A stretch of DNA of 64,000 bases from Edaphobacter sp. (GCA_025462645.1 JAOAPB010000027.1:1-64000), one strand, 5' to 3'. Positions 51,258 to 61,965 are shown, counted from the stretch's first letter. Numbers and translations are program-made. The notes: generated by a model not told the origin, from the sequence alone.

Positions 51258-51913
51258 TTCGCCGTCTCCTTGAGGTCGGCCAAGGTAGACGGTTCGGGGT
51301 GGCGAAGCAGTTCGCGAAGCTTGAGACGCGCCTTGTGGAGCTGTGATTTGCTGTTGCCGGTAGAGCACTCGAGCATAGTGGCGATCTCGTTGTGCTCGAA
51401 GCCTTCGACGTCGTGGAGGACGAAGACCATGCGATAGCCGGGTGGGAGAGAGGCAACGGCGCGCTCGAGGGCAACACGGTCGACGGAGCCCGCGAGTTGT
51501 GGGTCGCGACTGCCGAAGTCACGCTTGGGTGCGTCCTCTTCCGATGGGTTGATAGTCTCTTCAAGAGAGACGAGGTTGAGGCCCTTTTTGCGGAGATGCA
51601 TGAGAACCAAGTTTACTGTGAGGCGATGGAGCCAGGTGGAGAAAGCAGATTCTCCACGGAAGCTGCCGATCTTTCGAAAGAGATGGAGGAAGGCCTCCTG
51701 GGTCATGTCCTCCGCTTCAGAGACGTTGCCGAGCATGCGAAGGCAGAGGGTGTAGACGCGGCGTTTGTGGAGAGCGTAGAGCTTGGAAAACGCCTCGGCA
51801 TCTCCGGCTTTGGCTGATTCAATGGCTTCTGCTTCACCTGCAATGGGAGGGTTTCTCTTAAATAGACCTGGAACTGTTTTCGTTTGTGTCATTTGTAGGC
51901 CTTGGACGTCCAT
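51254..51913 (-). CDS. ECF (RpoE-like) sigma factor
   Basis: The 219-residue protein has the two-region layout of ECF sigma factors. Region 2 is [40 protein letters not shown] and [20 protein letters not shown]. Region 4 is [40 protein letters not shown] and [14 protein letters not shown]. It is followed at once by its zinc-finger anti-sigma partner through a 4-base overlap. The start may be the ATG at 51913 or the one at 51892, which has AAGG about 8 bases before it. It probably drives its own promoter in the 196-base gap upstream, but I could not fix the boxes. Confidence 0.93.
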   Translation of the reverse strand: MDVQGLQMTQTKTVPGLFKRNPPIAGEAEAIESAKAGDAEAFSKLYALHKRRVYTLCLRMLGNVSEAEDMTQEAFLHLFRKIGSFRGESAFSTWLHRLTVNLVLMHLRKKGLNLVSLEETINPSEEDAPKRDFGSRDPQLAGSVDRVALERAVASLPPGYRMVFVLHDVEGFEHNEIATMLECSTGNSKSQLHKARLKLRELLRHPEPSTLADLKETAK

Positions 51914-52109
51914 GGGCTAGACTCCGGGGTTGTAGTGATCTTGTCCCTGATCTTTGATCATTGACCGCTTAGTTTTCGCCTGCTGTTTTTAAAGCCTACT
52001 CCATCCAGGAAGGATGAGTTTTTGTCATTCTAGGGTTTGAGTTGTTCTGTTGCGGAAAGGTTGTGTTCGAGGTCTTATGTTGTTGGTGAATCAGGTAGAT
52101 AGGATTTGA

Positions 52110-53222
52110 TCAGCTTCCGATGAAGCGGGCGTAGAGGGAGCGGGCGAGGGTGATGTCGGTGGTGCCCTGAATGATGGCGCGGCCGTCGGCGAAGAGGGTA
52201 AGGGTGTGGGGTGGGCGCTCGAAACGAAGGAGGAGGTCGTTGAAGCGAACCTGTCCGTGAGGGGTGAGGCGATCACGCATGGCGGCGAAGTCGACTGGGC
52301 GGTGATGCTCGTGGATCTGGACGGAGTTGCGACCACAGAGGGTGATGTGGGGGCGGCCTTCGCCTGCGAGATGGGTGAAGAGGCGCTGGCCGCAGACGGT
52401 GCAGGCTGGGTTGGGCTTAGCCGTGCTGATCTCGCTACGCTCGCTCGTCCATAGATCGAAGGAGAGCAGGGATCGGCGGAGGAGATGGGGCTGGCCGGTG
52501 AGGAGCTTGAGGGCTTCTGTGACCTGGATGGAGGCGGCGAGGTTGACGGCGGTGGAGAGTATGCCGGAGGTGTCGCAGGTCTCTACAGGGCCGGTTGGGG
52601 GCTTGGGGAAGATGCAGGCCAGGCAGGCGGTGGGGTTGGCGGCCGGAGCAGGAAGGATAGTCATGGTGGCGGCGTAGGCTCCGATGGCGGCGGCATAGAT
52701 CCATGGCGTGGATTGCTGGATGGCGTAGTCGTTGATGAGATAGCGGGTCTCGAAGTTGTCGGTAGCGTCGAGGATGAGATGGGCGGGGGCGAGGAGCTCG
52801 TGGATGTTGGCGGGGACAAGATCGGCGATGTGGGGGTGGATGGCGATGGTGGAGTTGAAGAGGGCAATCTTGCGGCGAGCAGCTTCGGCCTTGGGGAGAG
52901 ACTGAAGGGCATCGGACTCGTCGAAGAGGATCTGGCGCTGGAGGTTGGAGGGCTCGACGAAGTCGCGGTCGATGAGGGTGAGGGTGCCGACACCGGCTCG
53001 GGCGAGGAGGGAGGCTGCTGCCGCTCCGGTGGCTCCGCAGCCGACGATGGCGACGTGCGCGGAGGCGAGCATCTGCTGGCCATGGGCTCCGATGCCGGGG
53101 AAGAGGATCTGACGGGAGTAGCGGTCGTCGTCGGAGATGGAGGTGTTCGGGGAGGCCGGACCGGTGCTGGAGGATGAGGGGACGATAGAAGCGGTATTGA
53201 GTTGTTGCGAAGGCTGAGGCAT
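52110..53222 (-). CDS. ThiF/MoeB-family adenylyltransferase
   Basis: These E1-like enzymes adenylate the C-terminal glycine of a small ubiquitin-like sulfur carrier (MoaD, ThiS or similar). The 370-residue product has DRYSRQILFPGIGAHGQQML, the nucleotide loop IVGCGATGAAAASLLARAG, IDRDFVEPSNLQRQILFDE, the acceptor cysteine in VETCDTSGIL, and zinc-binding CLAC and CTVC pairs. A weakly conserved C-terminal part of about 90 residues resembles no rhodanese. No moaD or thiS gene is adjacent, so the partner is unknown. It is divergent from the outer-membrane assembly operon. Confidence 0.88.
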   Translation of the reverse strand: MPQPSQQLNTASIVPSSSSTGPASPNTSISDDDRYSRQILFPGIGAHGQQMLASAHVAIVGCGATGAAAASLLARAGVGTLTLIDRDFVEPSNLQRQILFDESDALQSLPKAEAARRKIALFNSTIAIHPHIADLVPANIHELLAPAHLILDATDNFETRYLINDYAIQQSTPWIYAAAIGAYAATMTILPAPAANPTACLACIFPKPPTGPVETCDTSGILSTAVNLAASIQVTEALKLLTGQPHLLRRSLLSFDLWTSERSEISTAKPNPACTVCGQRLFTHLAGEGRPHITLCGRNSVQIHEHHRPVDFAAMRDRLTPHGQVRFNDLLLRFERPPHTLTLFADGRAIIQGTTDITLARSLYARFIGS

Positions 53223-53428
53223 GGGTGGCTGCTTTGTGAGCGAGAAGACGTTGCTCTTTCGTAGTATAGGGAATGCACGGATGTGCCGGGGAGCCGGGCC
53301 GACATGCCAGCGGTTATCGGCATCCTAAAAAGTCACGACGAGCCGTTTGACGCCAGGTAGGTTTTGCTGCGGATAGAGGTGCCCTGGTGATATGGAAGCG
53401 GTCGGTTTTATTTTGAATAGGATGATGG

Positions 53429-56400
53429 GTGGCTTTCTTGGGTCAGCTAAAAAGAGGTCGAACGCGAGCATTCCCCGCTAGGGTGAGGCACGGACGCGTC
53501 GCGGCCATGGGGTGGGTTGGATTGTTGATCGCCAGCATGGCCTGGGGACAGACGGCTCCTATTCTTCCTCCTTCGCCTTCGGGGCAGACGGCGGTTCCGG
53601 ATGCCCGTCCCATGGCGGTGCCTCAGGCCTCGCAGACACAGGCTCCGCAGCAGAGCACAGGGGACTTGCAGCTAGGGAATATCGGACCGGGGCTGACGAC
53701 GACGGTATGGCAGTGGAAGGGGCTGCGGGTCGATAAGATTGAGTTTCAAGGCGTGGTGTTCGATAAAGAGGACACACTGCCGAGTGAACTAGAGCAGAAG
53801 GTGGGAGCTCCGCTGGATCCGGAGAAGGTTCGGCAGAGCACGCGGCGGCTCTTCGCGAGTGGACGCTATCGGGACATTGCGGTGCGCGGAGTGAGGCAGG
53901 GCGATGGCGTGACACTGATCTTTGAGGGGCCGCCGCGATATTACGTGGGCAGGGTCACGATTGAAGGGGTAAAGAGCGAGCGGCTGACGTCCCTGCTGGA
54001 GTATGGAACGAAGCTGACGCCGGGGACGGCGTTGACCGCGGAGGCAGTACCGGCGGGCATTGAGGGGATCAAGCAGATTTTGCAGCAGCAGGGCTTCTAT
54101 GAGCCCACAGTATCGGTAAGGACCACGACCGACGTAGCCGGGAACCAGATGAATGTGTTCTACACGGTCAACATTGGCCCGCAGGCGCGTGTGGGGCAGG
54201 TGTCGGTGGTAGGGACCGACCCTGGGCTGACGCCTGAGGAGTTTCGCAAGAAGGGCAAGCTGAAGCAGGGTAGCAAGGTGAACCGGGATACGACGAGCAA
54301 CGCGCTTACCAAGCTGCGGTCTCAGTTTGAGAAGAGGGACCGGCTGGAGGCGACGGTGTCGCTGCAGAAGCAGACATATGTCGGGACACGGAAGCAGTTG
54401 GACTACGAGTTTCATGTGAACCAGGGCCCGGAGGTGAAGGTGCTGGTGGAGGGGGCGACGTTCTCGAAGGGCCGCCTGCGCCTGTTGGTTCCGATCTTTG
54501 AAGAGGGCACGATCGACAACGATCTGCTGAACGAGGGTGTCCACAACATTCGCGACTACTTGCTGCAGCAGGGGTACTTTGACGCAACGGTGGATGTGAA
54601 GGTGATTGGGGAGGACACGCCGTCTGAGCGCGTGGTGTTCACGGTCGATCGCGGCATCAAGCACAAGGTTCTGGCAGTCGATTTGAGGGGCAATAAATAC
54701 TTTGAGGATGACCTGTTGCGGGAGCGGATGCGGGTGAAGAAGGCCAATGCGTATCTGCGAAGCGGGAGGTATAGCCCGGCGCTGGTGACGGGTGATGTGA
54801 GCGCAATCCAGGCGCTATACCGTGCGAACGGTTTCGACAAGGCAGAGGTGAAGACGGAGGTGCGGGACTCCGATACGGCTGAGAGCGGGAGGCCGCTGAA
54901 GGTCGGGCAGATCTCCGTGACGTATATCGTGACGGAGGGGTTGCAGCAGAAGTTCGGTAAGGTAGCGCTCGATGGAGTGGATGCGAGCCGGCTGACGGAG
55001 ATCAAGGGGTTGATGAATGCGCAAGAGGGGCAACCGTTCTCGCTGGTGACGCTCTCGGGCGATCGGGATGCGGTGCTGGGATACTACCTGAGCCATGGCT
55101 TCGAGCAGGCAAAGGTAGAGATCAAACAACAGAAGGAGAATGCAGACGCGACGAAGACGGATGTTTCGTTGAATGTGGTGGAGGGTCACCAGGTGTTCAT
55201 CGATAAGGTGATGGTCTCGGGAATTGAACATACGAAGCCGTACGTGGTGCAGAACAGGATTCTGGTACATCCGGGTGATCCGCTGGACCAGAGCGCGCTG
55301 CTGGAGACGCAGCGCAATCTATATAACGTTGCGCTGTTCAACGAGGTGGTGACGGCGGTACAGAATCCGAGGGGCGATGCGCCACAGAAGAATGTGCTGG
55401 TGCAGGTGACGGAGGCGAAGCGGTGGAATGTGACATACGGCTTCGGCTTTGAGGCCCAGACAGGAACGCCGAGCACTGGCACGATCTCAGAGGCTTCGTG
55501 CATACAGTTGGGGCTTAACCCGTGCAACCAGATTTCGCAGGAAGGGAAGACGGGCGTGAGTCCGCGGGTCACGCTGGATGTGTCGCGGATCAATTTTCGC
55601 GGGACAGATGATTCGCTAACGCTGCACTCGGCGTATGGCCTGCTGGAGCAGATCGCGGTGCTGACGTTTCAAAATCCACACTTGTTTGAGAGCAAGGTTT
55701 TTTCGGCGGCGGTTTCGGGCGGGTACACGAATGTGCGGGATATTACGACGTTTGCGTCGTCGAAACTGCAGGGAGATTTTCGTCTAACGCAGCGGTTGCG
55801 CAAGGATACCTTCATCTACGACTTTCAGTACCGGCGCGTGAAGGTTGATCCGAACAGCCTGCAGGTATCTGCGGATCTGATTCCACTGCTGTCGCAGCCG
55901 GTTCGTGTCGGTGGGCCGGGGGTGACGTGGCTTCACGATACCCGGTCGCCTAACCCGTTGGACGCGGTGAAGGGCTTCTATACAACGGTGCAGATGTTCC
56001 TGGCGTCGTCGAAGTTTGGATCGCAGACGGACTTCTGGAGGGTTGATGGGACGAACTCGACCTACTACCAGTTTGGCAAGCAGAAGTATGTCCTGGCACG
56101 AAGCACGCGGATTGGATATGAGCAGGCGTCGGGGGCGAATCCGAATATCGGGAGCAATGTGTGCGAGGGTGTTTTGCTGACGACGAATCCCAGTTGCAAT
56201 CCGATTCCGCTGCCGGAGCGGCTGTATGCCGGTGGAGCATCCTCGCATCGAGGATTCGGCATCAATGGAGCGGGGCCGCGGGATCTGCAGACGGGGTTTC
56301 CAGTGGGAGGGAGCGCCGCGCTGGTGAATTCGACGGAACTGCGGATGCCGGCGCCTATGATGCCGCTTGTGGGAGACAGCATCAACTTTGTGCTGTTCCA

Positions 56401-56710
56401 CGATATGGGGAATGTTTTTCAGAATGCGAGCGATATGTTTCCGAGTTTTCTGCGCTTCAATCAGCCGAATCGCCACACATGCACGGAGGTGTTGGGGGTT
56501 GTTGTTGGGACTTGCAGCTTCAACTATTTCTCGCATGCGGTTGGGCTGGGCGCACGGTACAGGACGCCGGTGGGGCCAGTTCGTTTTGACTTCAGCTATA
56601 ACCTGAATCCACCGATCTATCCTGTGATTTACGACTTCAACAACAACCCTCCCCATGTGGGGCAGGCGAATCACTTCAACTTCTTCTTCAGTATTGGACA
56701 GAGCTTCTAG
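53429..56710 (+). CDS. bamA: Omp85-family outer-membrane assembly protein (BamA/TamA type)
   Basis: Omp85 proteins insert beta-barrels into the outer membrane. The 1093-residue product has a signal peptide (GWVGLLIASMAWGQ) after a long basic lead. About seven POTRA-like repeats can be followed at about 95-665, for example WKGLRVDKIEFQGVVFDKED and FIDKVMVSGIEHTKPYVVQN. A C-terminal barrel of about 430 residues has the lid motif SSHRGFGINGAGPRD and ends FNFFFSIGQSF. GTG at 53429 has AGGA 6 bases before it; an ATG at residue 27 is an alternative. Its neighbours, a SurA-like chaperone and TamB, fit either a Bam or a Tam role. Confidence 0.9.
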   Translation: MAFLGQLKRGRTRAFPARVRHGRVAAMGWVGLLIASMAWGQTAPILPPSPSGQTAVPDARPMAVPQASQTQAPQQSTGDLQLGNIGPGLTTTVWQWKGLRVDKIEFQGVVFDKEDTLPSELEQKVGAPLDPEKVRQSTRRLFASGRYRDIAVRGVRQGDGVTLIFEGPPRYYVGRVTIEGVKSERLTSLLEYGTKLTPGTALTAEAVPAGIEGIKQILQQQGFYEPTVSVRTTTDVAGNQMNVFYTVNIGPQARVGQVSVVGTDPGLTPEEFRKKGKLKQGSKVNRDTTSNALTKLRSQFEKRDRLEATVSLQKQTYVGTRKQLDYEFHVNQGPEVKVLVEGATFSKGRLRLLVPIFEEGTIDNDLLNEGVHNIRDYLLQQGYFDATVDVKVIGEDTPSERVVFTVDRGIKHKVLAVDLRGNKYFEDDLLRERMRVKKANAYLRSGRYSPALVTGDVSAIQALYRANGFDKAEVKTEVRDSDTAESGRPLKVGQISVTYIVTEGLQQKFGKVALDGVDASRLTEIKGLMNAQEGQPFSLVTLSGDRDAVLGYYLSHGFEQAKVEIKQQKENADATKTDVSLNVVEGHQVFIDKVMVSGIEHTKPYVVQNRILVHPGDPLDQSALLETQRNLYNVALFNEVVTAVQNPRGDAPQKNVLVQVTEAKRWNVTYGFGFEAQTGTPSTGTISEASCIQLGLNPCNQISQEGKTGVSPRVTLDVSRINFRGTDDSLTLHSAYGLLEQIAVLTFQNPHLFESKVFSAAVSGGYTNVRDITTFASSKLQGDFRLTQRLRKDTFIYDFQYRRVKVDPNSLQVSADLIPLLSQPVRVGGPGVTWLHDTRSPNPLDAVKGFYTTVQMFLASSKFGSQTDFWRVDGTNSTYYQFGKQKYVLARSTRIGYEQASGANPNIGSNVCEGVLLTTNPSCNPIPLPERLYAGGASSHRGFGINGAGPRDLQTGFPVGGSAALVNSTELRMPAPMMPLVGDSINFVLFHDMGNVFQNASDMFPSFLRFNQPNRHTCTEVLGVVVGTCSFNYFSHAVGLGARYRTPVGPVRFDFSYNLNPPIYPVIYDFNNNPPHVGQANHFNFFFSIGQSF

Positions 56711-57484
56711 ATGGTTGTGACGAGACACAAGTCGATGTGGCGGCTGGCTGGAGTTCGCGGCTTTGTGCTGGTCGCCGTGTTGTGGGGGTCGGTGTGTGCC
56801 GGGCAGACGGGGCAGACTGGTACACCACCCGCGAACGTTGGTGTGACGGCTCCCACAGCGGAGCAGGGGACGGTACTGGACAGAGTTGTGGCGGTGGTGA
56901 ATGGGAATGTGATTCTGGAGAGCGATGTAGACGAGGAGCGGAGGTTTGAGTCGATTCAACCCTATCGCGGCTCGACGGCAGAGTTTTCGCGCGAGAGGGC
57001 GGTTCAGCGGTTGATCGACAGAACGCTGATTCTGCAACAGGCGGATTTAGAGTCTGGGGCACCCATTGCGGATCAGGACCTGGATGCTCAGTTGGCGAAG
57101 GTGCGCACGGATATTCCGTCATGCGCGGAATACCACTGTGAGACAGAGGCTGGGTGGGAAAAATTTTTGAGCGATCACGGGTTTACGGTGGAGGAGTTCA
57201 GAGAGAGATGGCGGCGAAGGATGAAGTTGCTGCGGTTTATCGAGGTGCGGTTCCGGAATGGGATAAGCATCTCGGATGACGAGATCAAGACGTACTACGA
57301 AAAGACGATGCTGCCGGAGTATGCCAGGCAGAAGGTGGCTCCGCCTAAGCTGGAGACGATCTCGAAGCGGATTGAAGAGGTGCTGCTGCAGCAACAAGTG
57401 GGAAATCTGTTGCGGGACTGGTTGAGGTCGTTGCGGGCACAGGGGAACGTGAGGATTATGTCTCAGGGTGAGGTGACGCCTTGA
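56711..57484 (+). CDS. SurA-like periplasmic chaperone lacking a parvulin domain
   Basis: The 257-residue protein has a signal peptide (to about residue 31). It then has the SurA N-terminal chaperone fold, VLDRVVAVVNGNVILESDVD, RERAVQRLIDRTLILQQADL, and the closing helix RIEEVLLQQQVGNLLRDWLR. No parvulin (prolyl isomerase) domain lies between them; SurA itself usually has one or two and about 430 residues. Two cysteines, in SCAEYHCETE, could form a disulfide. The ATG directly follows the Omp85 stop with no gap, and the stop overlaps tamB. It probably escorts barrel proteins to the Omp85 partner. Confidence 0.82.
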   Translation: MVVTRHKSMWRLAGVRGFVLVAVLWGSVCAGQTGQTGTPPANVGVTAPTAEQGTVLDRVVAVVNGNVILESDVDEERRFESIQPYRGSTAEFSRERAVQRLIDRTLILQQADLESGAPIADQDLDAQLAKVRTDIPSCAEYHCETEAGWEKFLSDHGFTVEEFRERWRRRMKLLRFIEVRFRNGISISDDEIKTYYEKTMLPEYARQKVAPPKLETISKRIEEVLLQQQVGNLLRDWLRSLRAQGNVRIMSQGEVTP

Positions 57485-60400
57485 GCGATCTCGAGAAAAA
57501 GGTACAGGAGGCCAAGGAAGAGGCTAAGCAGAGAGTGCAGGAGGTCAGGCAGGAGGCGAAGCTGGCCGTTGCCAAGGTGAAGCGCTCGCTGAGCGGAACG
57601 GTGGGACGAGTGTTGGGCTGGGTGGTGATTCTGCTGCTGGTGATATTTGTGGCGTTTGCCTGGTACACGACGACGCCTGACTTCGAGAGACGGGTGGGCA
57701 AGAAGGTTGTAAGCCTGCTTGAAGATGCTACTGGTGGAAGAGTCGAGTTGGGCAGGATCAGCTTCAAGTTATGGCACCTTGCGGTTGAGGCGGATGGGTT
57801 AGTGATTCACGGGCTAGAAGGGCCGGGCGAGGCCCCCTATCTGGCAGCGGACAGGATCCTTGTGCGGGTGAGGCTATTCAACTTCTTTTCCCATGCGACA
57901 GGGACTGGAGGAGCGGCGCATGTGAGCTTGAACTATCTGCGTGTGGAGCACCCGCAGGTGCACTTGATTATCGACAAGGACGGTAAGACGAACCAGCCGA
58001 CGCCGAAGCATCCGACTACGAATAAGACGCCGGTGATCGATACGCTGCTGGATCTGAAGGCTCGTAAGGTGGAACTGGTGAATGGCGTGGCGCTCTTGAA
58101 CAACCGGGCGATTCCGTTCGACTTAGCGGCGCGGGATCTGGATGCGGAGGTTCACTATGTCTTTGTGAGCGATCGTTATGGGGCGACGGTAGACCTGAAG
58201 GATCTGCGCACGAAGCTGGGGAAGGAGCAAGAGGCGCAGTCGGTGCTGCATGTGGAGGCTGAGTTGGGTCGCGATGAGGCGGAGCTGAAGACGCTTGAGC
58301 TTCGTACGGGAAAGGCCTCGCATCTGGAGGCGACAGGGAGCATCAAGAACTTCGCGAATCCGGAGTGGGAGGCGAAGGCAAAGGGATCGCTGGAGTTGCA
58401 GCAGATTGGCCTGTTGAGCGGTGTGGATACGCTGAAGGCGGGTACGGTAGACCTGGATTTAAATGGCCACAACTGCAGAACCACTCCTGCTGTGGCGCAG
58501 AAGCGTCCAAGATTCTGGCAGCGGAGGCTGCCGCAGGCGAAGCCGGGTACGAAGGTACTGCCGCCCGATCCAGACTGTGTCGCGGGATATTTATTAGTGG
58601 GGTCGGCGAAGATCAACAAGGCGGCATATCGGGATCAGTATGTTCGGCTGCACGATGTGGATGGGAGCGCGCATTTGCACATAACGCCGACAGAGTTGTT
58701 ATTGACGGCGCTTACGGGATATCTGCCAGGTGGCGGGAAGGCGGAGGGAGAGCTACGCATCTCGAATTGGTTGGGCGAGGTGCCTGCGGAGGCTCCGGCT
58801 AAGTCACCTACGACCAAGGCTGCGGCGACGACGGCGAACAAGACAGCTACGGCAATTGGGGCGCAGGCTCCGGTGACGGGTTCGATGAAGTTGCCGGCGG
58901 TGCAGCCGGCTCATGCGTATCTGATTGCGACGATCACGAAGATTCCTTTGCGCACGATTATGGATGTGACAGCGCCAGAACACTACGGCGACCTGGGCTT
59001 CGATACGGCGGTGAGCGGGCCGGTGCAGGTGGAGTGGGGAGGTCCGGCGAAGAACATCGCGGATACGGTAGAAGTGGAGGGGCATCTGACGATGGCGCCT
59101 ACGGGCGTTAAGCGGAAGGGCGCGCTGTCGGATGTGCCAGTGACGGGAGAGACGGTAGCCCACTATACGGGGAAGAACGAGACGGTCCGGATTGAGCGGT
59201 TGACGCTGGAGACGCCTCAGTCGACTTTGCAGGCTAGTGGCGTGCTGGGGGTCAATGCGGGAGATCGGCTGACAGCGCTGCACACGGACCTGACAGTGCA
59301 TGATCTGGGAGAGTACAACCAGCTGCTGCTGACGCTGGGGCTAGAGGGCAATGGGAAGAAGGGAAGAGCTGCCATTCCTGTGGAGTTGCGTGGGGCGCTC
59401 ATCTTTAACGGAACGGCTTCAGGACCTATTCTCGACCTGGATGTGAAGGGGCATCTGCAGGCTTCAGCACTGGAACTGAAGCTGGGTACGACGGATGTGC
59501 AGGTGGATAGCGTCGTGACTGATGCGGAGTACTCGCCTAACACGGGAGTGCTTGTAGCAAGCTCGACGATCAAGCGCGGCACCGCGCTGCTGAGCGTTGC
59601 GGGTGCAATCAAGCCGCGGAAGGAGGTCTCGCGACGTGGCGTAACGACGTACGTATGGGATAACGGAATGGCGGTGGACGCCAACGCTCAACTGACTGAT
59701 GCGCAGGTGGTGGATGTGCTGCAGATCGCTGGGCAGCAGCAGAAGATTCCTCTGACGGGAACAATTGCGGTGAATGGCCACGTTACCGGGACTTTCAAGA
59801 GTTTGAATGGTGGCGGTCATGTCTCGCTGCGAGATGGGGTGGCGTATGGAGAGCCATATGAGTCCGCGGTGGCGGAGCTGACGGCGCAGGGACAGGATGT
59901 GGAGGCCGGCAGCGTTGTGCTGAAGTTGCATGGGATGCAACTTGCCGGTAATGGCGGCTATGACATGGGATCGGAACGGCTGCACGGCCACATTGAGGGT
60001 CGTGATCTGGTGCTGTCGAAGTTTGAGACGGTGAAGAAGTTGAATGTGAATGCAGATGGAACGCTCAGCCTGGTGGTTGATGCGAATGGAACGTTGACCG
60101 CGCCAGGGCTGAAGGCGAATGTGAAGCTGGCAGGTATGACGTATGAAGGGCAGGCTCTGGGTGACGCGGTCGCCGACCTGCATAGTGATGGAAAGATAAT
60201 GTACCTGACAGCGAACTCGACGATGGTAGGAGCGAAGCTGAATCTGACAGGGCAGACGCAATTGGCAGGCGATTATGAGACGCAGGCGAAGTTGACGCTG
60301 ACGGGGCTGGATGTGAACAAGGCGTTGGCTATGTTTGCTCCGGGAAAGATCTCGGCGCAGTCATCGTCGATCAGCGGTTTGGCGACAGTTGCCGGACCGC

Positions 60401-61884
60401 TGAAGACTCCTAAGGCGTTGAGCGGGATGGCTGAGTTCAACGATGTTGACGTGAAGTTACAGGGGGTGGAGCTGAAGGCTGCCGAGCCGCTGCGGGTGAG
60501 CCTGAAGAATGGCCTGGCAACGCTGGAGCAGGTTCACATCACCGGTCAGGACACGGACATGCGGGCCAGTGGGACGGCGCAGTTGTTCGGCGCGACGGAT
60601 CCCAAGGGCGGCAAGTTGGATATGAAGGCGACAGGAAGCGTGAGCATGGTGCTGTTGCATACCTTTGATCAGTACATCATCTCGAGCGGCAGGGTTGAGT
60701 TCACGGTAGCTGCGGGTGGAGTGGTGATGAACCCAACGCTTACGGGCAAGGTGCAGTTCGACAATGTCAATATTGCGATGGATGGGATACCGAACGGGCT
60801 AAGTAATTTAAACGGCACGCTGGTTTTTAATGGAGACCGTCTGCAGGTGCAGAGCCTGACAGGGACTACCGGTGGTGGTCAATTGGCACTTGGCGGTTCG
60901 ATCCGATATCGGAATGGGATCTATGCCGACCTGACGGCGACGGGCAATGCGGTGCGGGTACGGTTGTACGGATTAAGTGCGACAGCGAATGCGAACTTGA
61001 AGCTACAAGGCAGCCCGGACAATGCGCTGTTGAGCGGCACGATTCTGCTGACACGGTTCGGCGTGGGCGCTGATGTTGACTTTGCTGCGTTCGGAGGTAT
61101 GGGTGGTGTGAGCGCACCACCTGATCCGAACGCGGCCTCGAACAAGATTCGGATGGATGTGAGGGTGACGAGTTCGCCTCAGCTCGATTTTCAGAACTCG
61201 TATGCGAAGCTGGCCGGGAGCGTGGACCTGACGATACGGGGGACCGTGGCCATACCGTCGATATTGGGGAGGATACAGATTACGGATGGCAGCGCGACGT
61301 TTGCGGGCCAGAAGTATCAGCTGCAACGAGGAGATATCTACTTTACAAATCCAGTGCGGATCGATCCGACGATCGATCTGGATGCGACGGCTCAGGTGGA
61401 GAACTATGAGATTACGGTTGGCCTGCACGGAACTGCAACCAACCTGAAGCCGACATACCGGTCGGAGCCGCCACTGAGCGAGGCCGATGTGTTTGCGTTG
61501 CTGGCATTGGGGCGAACGCAGGAAGAGGCGCAGCTCTATCAGGAGCGGCAGGTGCAGGCAGGTACCGATCCGACCACGAGCGCATTGCTGGGCGGAGCGT
61601 TGAATGCCACGGTGAGCTCGCGGGTGGAGAAGTTGTTCGGAGTGGGAAGCGTGAAGATCGATCCCGCGTTTGTGGGGACGCTGGGGACCTCATCGGCGAG
61701 GATCACAGTGCAGGAGCAGATATCGAAGCAGATAACGGCGACGTTTGCAACGAATGTGAATAGTTCTGCGCAGCAGTTGATCCAGGTGCAGTACGACCTG
61801 AACCACAATAACTCGATTGTGGTTACGCGCGATGAGTCCGGCGTCTTCAGTGTTGTGTATAAGTTGCGACAGCGGTATCGTTAG
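57481..61884 (+). CDS. tamB: TamB-like translocation/assembly protein (DUF490)
   Basis: TamB-type proteins bridge the periplasm as long beta-taco structures and help barrel assembly or lipid transport. The 1467-residue product has a charged coiled-coil start (EKKVQEAKEEAKQRVQEVRQ) and one membrane helix, LGWVVILLLVIFVAFAWYTT. An AsmA-like region (EDATGGRVELGRISFKLWHL) and many beta repeats follow. The C-terminal DUF490 domain shows RGDIYFTNPVRIDPTIDLDA, PPLSEADVFALLALGRT and LIQVQYDLNHNNSIVVTRDE. It starts at TTG, overlapping the SurA-like stop by four bases, with GAGGTG upstream. The N-terminal coiled coil before the helix is unusual. Confidence 0.9.
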   Translation: MSDLEKKVQEAKEEAKQRVQEVRQEAKLAVAKVKRSLSGTVGRVLGWVVILLLVIFVAFAWYTTTPDFERRVGKKVVSLLEDATGGRVELGRISFKLWHLAVEADGLVIHGLEGPGEAPYLAADRILVRVRLFNFFSHATGTGGAAHVSLNYLRVEHPQVHLIIDKDGKTNQPTPKHPTTNKTPVIDTLLDLKARKVELVNGVALLNNRAIPFDLAARDLDAEVHYVFVSDRYGATVDLKDLRTKLGKEQEAQSVLHVEAELGRDEAELKTLELRTGKASHLEATGSIKNFANPEWEAKAKGSLELQQIGLLSGVDTLKAGTVDLDLNGHNCRTTPAVAQKRPRFWQRRLPQAKPGTKVLPPDPDCVAGYLLVGSAKINKAAYRDQYVRLHDVDGSAHLHITPTELLLTALTGYLPGGGKAEGELRISNWLGEVPAEAPAKSPTTKAAATTANKTATAIGAQAPVTGSMKLPAVQPAHAYLIATITKIPLRTIMDVTAPEHYGDLGFDTAVSGPVQVEWGGPAKNIADTVEVEGHLTMAPTGVKRKGALSDVPVTGETVAHYTGKNETVRIERLTLETPQSTLQASGVLGVNAGDRLTALHTDLTVHDLGEYNQLLLTLGLEGNGKKGRAAIPVELRGALIFNGTASGPILDLDVKGHLQASALELKLGTTDVQVDSVVTDAEYSPNTGVLVASSTIKRGTALLSVAGAIKPRKEVSRRGVTTYVWDNGMAVDANAQLTDAQVVDVLQIAGQQQKIPLTGTIAVNGHVTGTFKSLNGGGHVSLRDGVAYGEPYESAVAELTAQGQDVEAGSVVLKLHGMQLAGNGGYDMGSERLHGHIEGRDLVLSKFETVKKLNVNADGTLSLVVDANGTLTAPGLKANVKLAGMTYEGQALGDAVADLHSDGKIMYLTANSTMVGAKLNLTGQTQLAGDYETQAKLTLTGLDVNKALAMFAPGKISAQSSSISGLATVAGPLKTPKALSGMAEFNDVDVKLQGVELKAAEPLRVSLKNGLATLEQVHITGQDTDMRASGTAQLFGATDPKGGKLDMKATGSVSMVLLHTFDQYIISSGRVEFTVAAGGVVMNPTLTGKVQFDNVNIAMDGIPNGLSNLNGTLVFNGDRLQVQSLTGTTGGGQLALGGSIRYRNGIYADLTATGNAVRVRLYGLSATANANLKLQGSPDNALLSGTILLTRFGVGADVDFAAFGGMGGVSAPPDPNAASNKIRMDVRVTSSPQLDFQNSYAKLAGSVDLTIRGTVAIPSILGRIQITDGSATFAGQKYQLQRGDIYFTNPVRIDPTIDLDATAQVENYEITVGLHGTATNLKPTYRSEPPLSEADVFALLALGRTQEEAQLYQERQVQAGTDPTTSALLGGALNATVSSRVEKLFGVGSVKIDPAFVGTLGTSSARITVQEQISKQITATFATNVNSSAQQLIQVQYDLNHNNSIVVTRDESGVFSVVYKLRQRYR

Positions 61885-61965
61885 GCACCGTAAGCGAGTC
61901 TTGCATCATATCTAAGTCATATAGGATCGGGTCCAAAGGGCTGCGACCGACTATCAGGAGGAGTA

